NCBI GenBank assembly: GCA_028691575.1
Contig: JAQUYY010000076.1
Coordinates: forward strand, 1 to 8,191
Direction of reading: 5' to 3'
DNA length: 8,191 bases
Source: Candidatus Gastranaerophilales bacterium
Lineage (GTDB): Bacteria; Cyanobacteriota; Vampirovibrionia; Gastranaerophilales; JAQUYY01
This document shows positions 1 to 5,873 of the stretch, in pieces. The position numbers were made by a program, and so were the translations under genes. The number at the start of each line of letters is the position of its first letter. The stretch's first letter is position 1. The notes under the pieces were generated by a model. The model worked only from the letters and a program-made list of their open reading frames with translations, was not told the origin of the DNA and did not search any database.

Positions 1-937
1 TTTTTTCGTCAAACAATATATTTCCCGTTACATCTTGAATCATATCGTTTGTACCGATTGCGATTTCTCCGACAAATCTTGCGCCTTCATCCTGATTTAT
101 CATATTTAAGAAAAATTCTTCGCCTTTTTCGGCTGTAGCACTTACTACTTTACCTTTTTCCAGTTTTAAATGAATTTTATGAGATTCATTTCCTCTGTAA
201 ATTGCAGGAAAATCAAAGTAAATTTCACCTTCTGCACTATCTTCAACAGGTGAAGTAAAAATCTCACCGTCCGGGAAATTGTTTGAACCGCAACAATTTA
301 TCCACTTTCTGCCAACGGTAGAGAAAGTTATATCAGTTTTTTCCCCCACTATTCTGTATTTAGAAGTATTTGTTAAATAATCGGCAAGTTTTTGTTGCTC
401 TCTGCCGATTTCTTTCCATTTTTCAACAGGATTATCAAGGTATAAATGACAGGATTTTAATAAAAATTCCTGATATTCGCTCAATGACATTTTTGCTTCT
501 TGAGCAAGTGCATTTGTAGGATAATCGCAAATTACCCAGCTTAAAGTGCCTTCAGCAGCTCTGTTTAGCAATTTTTCAGATAGTGGTCTTGTTGCCTTAG
601 AGCGTTTTGCAAGTTTTTCAGGATTCACTCTTGTAAGATTTTTTAAATTATACGGCGCACCGATTGAAATAAATTTGTCAACTCTATCATACTCAAATTC
701 AATAATAGGGTCTATGTATTCAAGCTGTTTATCACTGGCATATTTGAAATATGTCTCGGATGTGCCGTCAACTGAAATTTTTAAAATAGGATGAGCACCT
801 TTTTTCAATACTTCCTCATAAACTGCCAGAATTAACGGCTGAGCTTGAGCATCAGAGCGAATAATAACAAGATCATTCTCTTGAACATTTGTTGAATATT
901 CAACAAGCACTTTTGCGTATTTTTTCCAAATATCCAT
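1..937 (-). CDS. M29-family aminopeptidase (AmpS / aminopeptidase T type), C-terminus cut by window edge
   Basis: Metal-dependent cytoplasmic exopeptidase that removes N-terminal residues from peptides. I translated this by hand: the frame is open from the ATG at 935-937 to the window edge, giving 312 residues of a family that is usually about 410 long. The start MDIWKKYAKVLVEYS fits the family's N-terminus, and AAAGGAG lies 8 bp upstream (946-952), a good ribosome site. Family hallmarks are visible in order: SIGAPYN (about residue 100), GEIFTSPVED around residue 225, FPAIYRGNES (about 250) and GARFVGEIAIGTND around residue 291. By family knowledge the Glu in GEIFTSP (E225) and the Glu in GEIAIGTN (E291) are metal ligands. 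The remaining ligands (His, Tyr, His, Asp) lie in the missing C-terminal ~100 residues, so completeness of the active site cannot be judged. It is transcribed divergently from everything up to 5788 and appears to stand alone. Family assignment is secure; the substrate is unknown. Confidence 0.9.
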   Translation of the reverse strand, partial: MDIWKKYAKVLVEYSTNVQENDLVIIRSDAQAQPLILAVYEEVLKKGAHPILKISVDGTSETYFKYASDKQLEYIDPIIEFEYDRVDKFISIGAPYNLKNLTRVNPEKLAKRSKATRPLSEKLLNRAAEGTLSWVICDYPTNALAQEAKMSLSEYQEFLLKSCHLYLDNPVEKWKEIGREQQKLADYLTNTSKYRIVGEKTDITFSTVGRKWINCCGSNNFPDGEIFTSPVEDSAEGEIYFDFPAIYRGNESHKIHLKLEKGKVVSATAEKGEEFFLNMINQDEGARFVGEIAIGTNDMIQDVTGNILFDEK

Positions 938-971
938 ATTTTAAACTCCTTTTTTTAATGTCAATAATTCT

Positions 972-999
972 TTTATATCATATAAAAATCCGGTTTAAA
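972..999 (-). promoter_or_regulatory. Possible promoter of the M29 aminopeptidase gene
   Basis: Reading the minus strand, TTTAAA (994-999) is followed after 16 bp by TATAAA (972-977), about 35 bp before the start codon. The -35 matches only four of six consensus positions, and the region is AT-rich, so chance matches are easy. A TTGACA (959-964) nearer the gene was set aside because its -10 would overlap the start codon. Confidence 0.3.
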
Positions 1000-1032
1000 C
1001 ATCTTAAAGGTTGATTTTTTGTATTGAATAAT

Positions 1033-1041
1033 TGGTAGTAT
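1033..1041 (+). promoter_or_regulatory. Extended -10 element driving a candidate small RNA
   Basis: TGGTAGTAT fits the extended -10 pattern TGnTAnnnT. A TTGATT at 1011-1016 could act as a -35, but its 19-bp spacing is long, so the extended -10 would carry most of the recognition. The predicted start of transcription is near 1048, and a terminator lies about 115-140 bases downstream with no convincing gene between. Confidence 0.3.
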
Positions 1042-1047
1042 GTTCAA

Positions 1048-1189
1048 AAAACTTAATAATCTATTGCTACCCACTTTAGTTAGTAGTTTAATATCATTTG
1101 CATAGGGAAAGATATTTTCCTAAATACTTATCCAGAGTATATTAAAAATTAAACCCCTCCACTAAGCCCCAAAAAGGGCTTTTTATTTT
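1048..1189 (+). ncRNA. Candidate small structured RNA of about 140 nt
   Basis: This is an intergenic stretch with an extended -10 before it and a rho-independent terminator at its end. Two consecutive hairpins are visible: AGGGAAA/TTTTCCT with loop GATA (1104-1121, 7 pairs including one G-T), then ATACT/AGTAT with a 7-base loop (1124-1140). A weaker GCTAC/GTAGT pairing lies further 5' (about 1065-1086). I do not recognise the RNA: it lacks the conserved loop of SRP RNA, and I do not see the long bulged rod of 6S RNA. The main alternative is a very short peptide gene: ATG at 1040 encodes a 21-residue, signal-peptide-like peptide (MFKKLNNLLL...) ending at TAG 1103-1105, with only a weak ribosome site. 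That could be a remnant of a secreted protein gene. The terminator would then belong to it. Confidence 0.3.
1164..1189 (+). terminator. Rho-independent terminator in the intergenic region
   Basis: AAGCCC (1164-1169) pairs perfectly with GGGCTT (1176-1181) across a 6-base loop and is followed directly by TTTATTTT. On the opposite strand no T-run follows the stem, so it works for plus-strand transcripts only. No recognised gene precedes it on the plus strand, which is the main argument for a small transcript starting near 1048. It also insulates rimI, 130 bases downstream. Confidence 0.75.
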
Positions 1190-1285
1190 GCAGTAAAAAG
1201 TAATTTTATTTTTTATAGTGTTAAAGCCGGATTGTGAGCGAAAGCAGAAAATATTTTTTCCATATCCTCTTAATATTTTTCATTA

Positions 1286-1291
1286 TATAAT
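1286..1291 (+). promoter_or_regulatory. -10 box of the rimI-bioY promoter
   Basis: A consensus TATAAT lies 27 bases before the rimI start codon. No good -35 is seen at 16-18 bp upstream (candidates there are TATCCT-like). The rest of the 1190-1317 gap holds nothing else I recognise apart from a 22-base patch at 1229-1250 that resembles part of the insert in the pseudopilin gene (17 of 22 positions). Confidence 0.45.
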
Positions 1292-1317
1292 CATATTGTA
1301 GTAATTGAGATTTTAAA

Positions 1318-1854
1318 ATGTTAGATGTAAAAATACAAAAAATGCAAGAAGATGACATAAACGGTATAATGCAGATTGAACGAACTTCATTTGGCACTTA
1401 TCATTGGTCAGAATTGGCATTTTCTAATGAAATAAATAATCCGCTCGGCAGTTATTTTTCGCTAATAGAAGTTGATACAACCAGAATTCTTGGTTATTGC
1501 GGTTTTTGGCTTATCGAAAAAGAAGCTCATATTACAACAATTGCCGTTCATCCTGATTATAGAAAAAATTTTTTAGGAGAGTTGCTTTTGCAGAAATTAA
1601 TAAAAACGGGATATGAAAAAGATGCGAAATGGTTTACATTGGAAGTAAGAGCCGGTAACGCTGCAGCACAGAGGCTTTATGAAAAATACGGTTTTGAGAG
1701 TTTAGGGACAAGAAAAAAATATTATCAAGATAATGACGAAGATGCATTAATTATGTGGACAGAAAATATTTGGGAAGAAAAGTTTAAAACTTTATTTAAA
1801 AAATTAGAAGAAGAGCTTACTGATAAAAAAACTTATAATGTTGTTGGCGGATAA
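1318..1854 (+). CDS. rimI: RimI-like ribosomal protein S18 N-terminal alanine acetyltransferase
   Basis: GNAT-fold enzyme that, by family, transfers acetyl from acetyl-CoA to the N-terminal Ala of ribosomal protein S18 in the cytoplasm. The single domain spans residues 3-148: ERTSF...HWSELAF (21-35) is the RimI substrate-side segment, ITTIAVHPDYRKNFLGELLL (72-91) is the acetyl-CoA-binding strand and loop, and LEVRAGNAAAQRLYEKYGF (108-126) is the RimI signature. E109 and Y121 align with the catalytic Glu103 and Tyr115 of the E. coli enzyme. Two oddities are visible. The pyrophosphate loop, normally R/QxxGxG/A, reads RKNFLG, with Phe replacing the first Gly. The protein has a charged tail of about 30 residues beyond the usual ~148. 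The ribosome site is weak (GAG within TTGAGAT). bioY starts 3 bp after the stop, so the two are probably cotranscribed. General Nat activity on other proteins cannot be excluded. Confidence 0.85.
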   Translation: MLDVKIQKMQEDDINGIMQIERTSFGTYHWSELAFSNEINNPLGSYFSLIEVDTTRILGYCGFWLIEKEAHITTIAVHPDYRKNFLGELLLQKLIKTGYEKDAKWFTLEVRAGNAAAQRLYEKYGFESLGTRKKYYQDNDEDALIMWTENIWEEKFKTLFKKLEEELTDKKTYNVVGG

Positions 1855-1857
1855 AAA

Positions 1858-2547
1858 ATGAAGATCGAAATTAAGCATATAATAAAAAAAATCAAAAAAT
1901 CGAAAATAATTGAAAAATACCCTAAATTGAATTTTGGAAGCATTTTAGTAGTTTTTTTGTCATTTTTGTTTATTACAATGTCAACGTTTACAAGAATTCC
2001 GTTATTTCACTTAGCCATGCCTGAGGGGGAATTTTTGAATTTCTTTCAACTGTTTGGCTCAGAGCAAGAGTTTTCTGATTTTATAAAATATTTTTATTAT
2101 ATTCCTCAAATCCCTGTAACATTAATGGTTGGTGCTATACTCGGACCATCAATGGGAGTTTTTGCCGTTTTAATTTATATAATAGCCGGGTTATTTGGTT
2201 TGCCGATTTTTGCATCGGGTGGAGGAATTTCTTATGTCGCCAATTCGGGTTTTGGCTACATTTTAGGGTATTTATTCGGTGTATTTTTCTCAAGTAAAAT
2301 TTTAAGAGGAAAATTTTCTTTCAAAAAACTTCTTTTTGCAACTATTTCAGGGATTTTGTGGATTCATATCGTTGGAATTATATATATGAGTATTGTTTTG
2401 CTTATAAAACAACAGCCTTTTATTTCTTTATTCGGGTGGATTTGGGTTGTTACAGGCATGCAAATACTATATGACTTGATTTTTAGCTTTATCACTTTGT
2501 ATATTGGTCGATTTATAAAAGTTTTGCTTTGGCCGATTATGGAGTAA
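1858..2547 (+). CDS. bioY: BioY-family biotin transporter (ECF S-component)
   Basis: Integral membrane substrate-binding subunit for biotin uptake, which in group II systems docks to a shared EcfA/EcfA'/EcfT energising module. At 229 residues it is slightly longer than typical BioY, owing to a Lys-rich cytoplasmic start (residues 1-24) and a longer loop after the first helix. Hydrophobic segments are at about 27-45, 83-116, 131-145, 157-183 and 188-222. Diagnostic motifs are IPQIPVTLMVGAILGPSMG (82-100; family pattern P-x-P-V-T), YIIAGLFGLPIFASGGG (107-123) and GFGYILGYL (131-139). No Ecf ATPase or EcfT gene is in the window, so it either works alone or uses a module encoded elsewhere. It sits 3 bp after rimI with only a poor ribosome site (GGCGGA inside the rimI end), suggesting translational coupling. 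No BirA operator is seen before rimI. Family assignment is firm; biotin specificity is inferred from family. Confidence 0.88.
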   Translation: MKIEIKHIIKKIKKSKIIEKYPKLNFGSILVVFLSFLFITMSTFTRIPLFHLAMPEGEFLNFFQLFGSEQEFSDFIKYFYYIPQIPVTLMVGAILGPSMGVFAVLIYIIAGLFGLPIFASGGGISYVANSGFGYILGYLFGVFFSSKILRGKFSFKKLLFATISGILWIHIVGIIYMSIVLLIKQQPFISLFGWIWVVTGMQILYDLIFSFITLYIGRFIKVLLWPIME

Positions 2548-2560
2548 TGATTTTTTGCAT

Positions 2561-2566
2561 TATAAT
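2561..2566 (+). promoter_or_regulatory. -10 box likely serving feoA
   Basis: A consensus TATAAT lies 14 bp after the bioY stop and 45-50 bp before the feoA start. No clear -35 is found (the segment 16-18 bp upstream lies in the bioY end). With no terminator after bioY, feoA may also be reached by readthrough. Confidence 0.4.
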
Positions 2567-2610
2567 GTATTTAGCAAATTTTTAAATTTTTTGTTTTATT
2601 AAAAGAGATT

Positions 2611-2832
2611 ATGATGGAAACAACATTAAAAAATATAGAAGTAGGGCAAAAAGCTTGTATAAAAGATTTCGCTGACAGCCAAACTCAATGTTATTCTTGC
2701 AGATTTGGACTTGCAAAAGGTCAAATCGTTACTTGTATTGCAAAACCTGGGGCAATTGTTTTGAAAAAAAATCATCAAGAAATTGCTATCGGAAAAAAAC
2801 TTTCTGAAAAGATTTTTATTGAAATAAAATAA
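2611..2832 (+). CDS. FeoA-like small SH3-fold protein with four cysteines
   Basis: A 73-residue protein of the FeoA domain family, small cytoplasmic beta-barrels that in Feo systems assist the FeoB ferrous iron permease. The family plan is visible: an N-terminal strand around TLKNIEVGQKACIKDF (5-20), the helix region CYSCRFGLAKGQIV (27-40, aligned to the usual 'RRLLDLGLxPGxxV'), then strands GAIVLKKNHQEIAIGKKLSEKIFI (47-70, normally 'xVxVxGxxIALRxxxAxxIxV'). Instead of the Arg-Leu-rich helix there is a CxxC pair (C27, C30), plus C16 and C42; four Cys in so short a protein is unusual and hints at metal or redox chemistry. No feoB is nearby. Two adjacent ATGs (2611 and 2614) are possible starts; the GAG ribosome site at 2605-2607 is spaced better for 2614. 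Family moderately sure; the iron role is uncertain. Confidence 0.75.
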   Translation: MMETTLKNIEVGQKACIKDFADSQTQCYSCRFGLAKGQIVTCIAKPGAIVLKKNHQEIAIGKKLSEKIFIEIK

Positions 2833-2895
2833 TCTGCAATATTCTTCTAAAGTTTTGTAAAAAAGTTTGAAAAAAATATCACAAAATAACAATTA

Positions 2896-2925
2896 TTGAC
2901 TCCTTGTATATTTTAATTATATAAG
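2896..2925 (+). promoter_or_regulatory. Promoter of the M16 peptidase gene
   Basis: TTGACT (2896-2901) is followed after 18 bp by TATAAG (2920-2925); a shifted TATATA at 2918-2923 gives 16 bp. The expected transcription start, near 2932, leaves a leader of only about a dozen bases before the ATG at 2945, with the GGAA ribosome site (2934-2937) almost at the mRNA 5' end. Confidence 0.6.
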
Positions 2926-2944
2926 GCAGATTTGGAATGATTTT

Positions 2945-5695
2945 ATGGAAGTAAATAATAATTATTATAATAATATTGGGCAAAAACCGCAGTTAATACC
3001 GCAAAATCAAGGATATACTCCAAGTTATGCTGTAAATTCTTATCCTGTTTCTTATAATTACCCTCAATCTGCTCAGGCAATTACAAATAATGCTGTTTCA
3101 AGCATTTATGCCAATAATTTCGTCGAATTTCCGTCAATCAAACTGCCTTATTGTAATTCTCCCGTTAGGGCATTTAAACTTTCAAACGGGCAAAATGTCT
3201 TTATTATGCCGAAAAAAGGACCGACAACAATTCAAACATTTTGCAAAGTCGGATCTTTTAATGAACCTGATAATTTTAGAGGAATAAGCCATTTTATCGA
3301 GCATAACTTATTTAACGGCTCTAAAAACCTGAAACCAAATGAATTTGTTGGTATTGTAAATGATATGGGGGGCAAATATAATGCAAGTACGGGTTTTTTA
3401 AGTACTGACTATTATATTAAAACTCCTCTTCATTCCAAAAAAGACTTTAAAAAAGCGTTAGATATTCACGCGGATATGCTAAAATCCCCTTCATTTTTGG
3501 ATAAATCGCTTGAAAAAGAGAAAGGACCTGTAATATCAGAAATTCAGATGCTGGAAGATAATCCCTATAATAAATCTACAAACTTGTTATTGAAAAATTT
3601 ATTTAATATTGAGACAAAAAGTGCAGATTTAATTGGAGGAACTGTTAATAATATCGAGAATTTAACCAGAGATGATGTCGTAAACTATTACAATAAATGG
3701 TATACCCCCGATAACATGACAACAGTGATTGTTGGAGATGTGAATCCTGATGAAACAATCAGAATGATAAATCAATCATTCAATACTCAAAGATCGCCAA
3801 AAACAAATTCTGAGCAAAAATATTTTGAAAATTTGTCAAATTCTATCCAATCAACGGTAAGGAAAGATATTTCCGTTAATGGTCTTGAATCTCCGTTGGT
3901 CTCATTGGCTTTTGCAGGACCTCAAAATTTTAATGTAAGAGAAAATCTTTTAACAGAAGCTCTGAATATTGCGCTTTGCGGATATGAAAATGCAAAACTT
4001 GTTAAATCAATGAAAAAATTTGATACAGAGCCAACAGTTTATAAAGAAATTGTAGGTCCAAAACTTACTGACAGAAAAGCTATTATTGTTCAGTCAACTT
4101 TTAAAAAAGGAGATGAAGAAGAGGGTTTAAAGCAAATATATGCAACGTTACATGGTATTTCGCTAAAACCGCTTGAAGATAAAGATATTTTGATAATAAA
4201 AAATAAATTGAAAGATACATTATCAAATGTTAGTGAATCTTCAATGGGAATAAGCAATTCAATCGGACAATCAATTATGGGCAACGGAACGATTGAAGGG
4301 TATTCAAATGCTTTAAATATCATTGAAAGTATAACTGCTGATGATATTCAAAATTTTGCCAAACAGTATATTGATTTAAATAAAACTTCAATTGTTGTTT
4401 CGCACCCGAAAAATAATGATGCGATTTCTTTTGGCAGCAGTAATGCCGTTAATTTTAAAAGTAATGATTTTATAAAAAATGATGTTAATGAATATAATCT
4501 TCAAAATAACGCCAGAATGGTTATAAATGATAATCATTATTCACAAAGATCATGCGCAAATCTCGAAATAGCTTCTAATCAAATTCCCCATACTAAAGCA
4601 GGGGTTGTTCAATTGACTTCTATGCTAATGGATGAAGGAACAAAAAATTACACAAAAGATCAGATAGAAGAAATTTTTGATATTAATAATATTAGAAATG
4701 GGCTTGAAGTAACACCTTATTCAATGATGGTCGAAACCGATAGCAATAGTGAAAACGCTTTATTATCGCTAAAAATGGCAAAAGAAATTCTCTATAATCC
4801 TGATTTTACTGAGGAAAAATTAACAAAAGCCAAAAAAGAATTAAAACTTGTTTGCTTAGATGCATCAAAAAGCCCCTATAATAGGGCAGTAGAAAAACTT
4901 TATCCCAATCATCCTTTTGGCAACACTCCAAGAAAAATTCTTGAAGAAATTGATGATATTCAATTAAAAGATATTACGGAATTTTATAATAAAATAATAA
5001 CTCAAGGACAGACAAAAGCAGTTATAACAGCTCCTGTATCATCAACGCCAATGCTTTTTGAAGGAATTACAAATGAGTTAAGTCTTTCTCCACTTGCAAA
5101 CAAGACTTTTAATCCACTTGAACCCATACAAACAAGTGAAATGAGTGAAAATACAGTTATTGCTCAGTCAGATAACCGCAATCAGGCTCATATTATTCAG
5201 ATGTTTAAAATAAATGAAAGCGGAAATGTAAAAGACAGAGCTGCTTTAAATGTTTTAAATCAAATTTTAGGCGGCAGCAGTCATTCTCGTTTATTTATGG
5301 ATTTAAGAGAAAAACAAAAACTTGCTTATGTGGTTTCTTCTGATTATTCTTCAAACGGCAGAAGTGGTGAAATTACTCTTGAAATAAAAACAACAACGGA
5401 AGATAATAAAAATAATCACGAACATTTTGATAATCTTCAAAAATCATTAAATGGATTTAAAAACCATATTGAAAAAATTAAAAATGAGCCGGTAGAACAG
5501 GAAGAACTTGAATCTGCAAAATTAGCACTGAAAAGCAGAATGATTTTCGGTTCAGAATCAACTCTTGCAAGAAACAATATGCTATCAGGAGGCTACAACT
5601 CTTTTTATGGTTCAAAATATAACGAAGAATTTTTAAATGCAGTTGAAAATTTAACAATACAAGATGTACAAAATGCCGCCAAAATTTATTTGTGA
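2945..5695 (+). CDS. Two-domain M16 (pitrilysin/insulinase family) zinc peptidase, with an in-frame TGA near the C-terminus
   Basis: Zinc endopeptidase of the inverted HxxEH family, which degrades or processes peptides inside a clam-shell chamber. Residues 1-60 are an Asn/Tyr/Gln/Pro-rich, probably disordered extension with no signal peptide. Catalytic domain 1 (about 65-290) carries HFIEH (116-120): H116 and H120 are zinc ligands and E119 the catalytic base. E199 in VISEIQM is the expected third ligand, with the partner Glu E192 seven residues before it. Domain 2 (about 510 onward) lacks HxxEH (its equivalent stretch reads LTSMLMDEGT) but keeps the conserved LGGSSHSRLFMDLREKQKLAY (about 774-794), which shapes the active site across the chamber. 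Both halves are therefore present in one chain. The frame ends at TGA 5693-5695 just after the last expected helix (NAAKIYL), yet 30 more plausible codons follow in frame to TAA. It has its own promoter, and GGAA (2934-2937) is a modest ribosome site. Substrate unknown. Confidence 0.92.
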   Translation: MEVNNNYYNNIGQKPQLIPQNQGYTPSYAVNSYPVSYNYPQSAQAITNNAVSSIYANNFVEFPSIKLPYCNSPVRAFKLSNGQNVFIMPKKGPTTIQTFCKVGSFNEPDNFRGISHFIEHNLFNGSKNLKPNEFVGIVNDMGGKYNASTGFLSTDYYIKTPLHSKKDFKKALDIHADMLKSPSFLDKSLEKEKGPVISEIQMLEDNPYNKSTNLLLKNLFNIETKSADLIGGTVNNIENLTRDDVVNYYNKWYTPDNMTTVIVGDVNPDETIRMINQSFNTQRSPKTNSEQKYFENLSNSIQSTVRKDISVNGLESPLVSLAFAGPQNFNVRENLLTEALNIALCGYENAKLVKSMKKFDTEPTVYKEIVGPKLTDRKAIIVQSTFKKGDEEEGLKQIYATLHGISLKPLEDKDILIIKNKLKDTLSNVSESSMGISNSIGQSIMGNGTIEGYSNALNIIESITADDIQNFAKQYIDLNKTSIVVSHPKNNDAISFGSSNAVNFKSNDFIKNDVNEYNLQNNARMVINDNHYSQRSCANLEIASNQIPHTKAGVVQLTSMLMDEGTKNYTKDQIEEIFDINNIRNGLEVTPYSMMVETDSNSENALLSLKMAKEILYNPDFTEEKLTKAKKELKLVCLDASKSPYNRAVEKLYPNHPFGNTPRKILEEIDDIQLKDITEFYNKIITQGQTKAVITAPVSSTPMLFEGITNELSLSPLANKTFNPLEPIQTSEMSENTVIAQSDNRNQAHIIQMFKINESGNVKDRAALNVLNQILGGSSHSRLFMDLREKQKLAYVVSSDYSSNGRSGEITLEIKTTTEDNKNNHEHFDNLQKSLNGFKNHIEKIKNEPVEQEELESAKLALKSRMIFGSESTLARNNMLSGGYNSFYGSKYNEEFLNAVENLTIQDVQNAAKIYL

Positions 5696-5788
5696 AAACC
5701 GTCCGTTACTTCGATTTTAGCAAGTGAAAACACAATTAAGAATAATGAAGAATACCTAAAAACACTTGGTAAGTTGGAAAAATATTAA
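5696..5788 (+). other. In-frame C-terminal continuation of the M16 gene beyond the TGA
   Basis: After the TGA the same frame stays open for 30 codons to TAA at 5786-5788, reading KPSVTSILAS then ENTIKNNEEY then LKTLGKLEKY. M16 peptidases commonly finish with a last helix, a Pro-containing turn and a final beta strand of type 'xPSVxSIVA', so this looks like the normal C-terminal strand and tail. The parent gene may carry a nonsense mutation or sequence error, or the UGA may be read through. No ribosome site or start codon precedes this piece, so it is not an independent gene. Confidence 0.55.
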
Positions 5789-5842
5789 ATTTATTCAGAT
5801 TTTCTTTGGGTTAACAACCTGCTTACGATACTGCTTATTTTT

Positions 5843-5862
5843 GGTGGGTTTGGGAACCCACC
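5843..5862. repeat. Perfect 8-bp palindrome in the convergent gap (REP-like)
   Basis: GGTGGGTT (5843-5850), loop TGGG, AACCCACC (5855-5862). It lies between the converging M16 and pseudopilin genes and is much richer in G+C than its surroundings. Neither side has a T-run immediately after the stem (plus strand continues CTACC, minus strand continues AAAAATAAG), so it is not a standard intrinsic terminator. Short GTAGGGTGGG-type palindromes are common dispersed repeats in many genomes, including cyanobacteria, which fits its form here. It could still help stop transcription or protect the 3' end of either mRNA. Confidence 0.55.
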
Positions 5863-5873
5863 CTACCAACTTC

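Noticed and set aside
546..794. Plus-strand open frame of 82 codons
   Set aside because: It is antisense to the M29 aminopeptidase, whose own frame encodes clear family motifs here.
959..964. Minus-strand TTGACA as -35 for the aminopeptidase
   Set aside because: A -10 at the proper spacing would fall on the ribosome site and start codon.
1230..1245. Resemblance of GGATTGTGAGCG to the left half of the lac operator
   Set aside because: Only a half-site matches by chance, there is no symmetric partner, and there are no lac-type genes nearby.
2626..2892. Minus-strand open frame of 88 codons opposite feoA
   Set aside because: The feoA frame shows family similarity and a ribosome site; the antisense product is low-complexity Phe/Leu/Asn and resembles nothing.
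2833..2895. Terminator after feoA
   Set aside because: The stretch has A and T runs but no G+C-containing stem.
5693..5695. UGA reassigned to Trp or Gly (codes 4 or 25)
   Set aside because: All Trp codons checked in RimI and BioY are TGG and no other gene in the window contains an internal TGA, so a general recoding is not supported.
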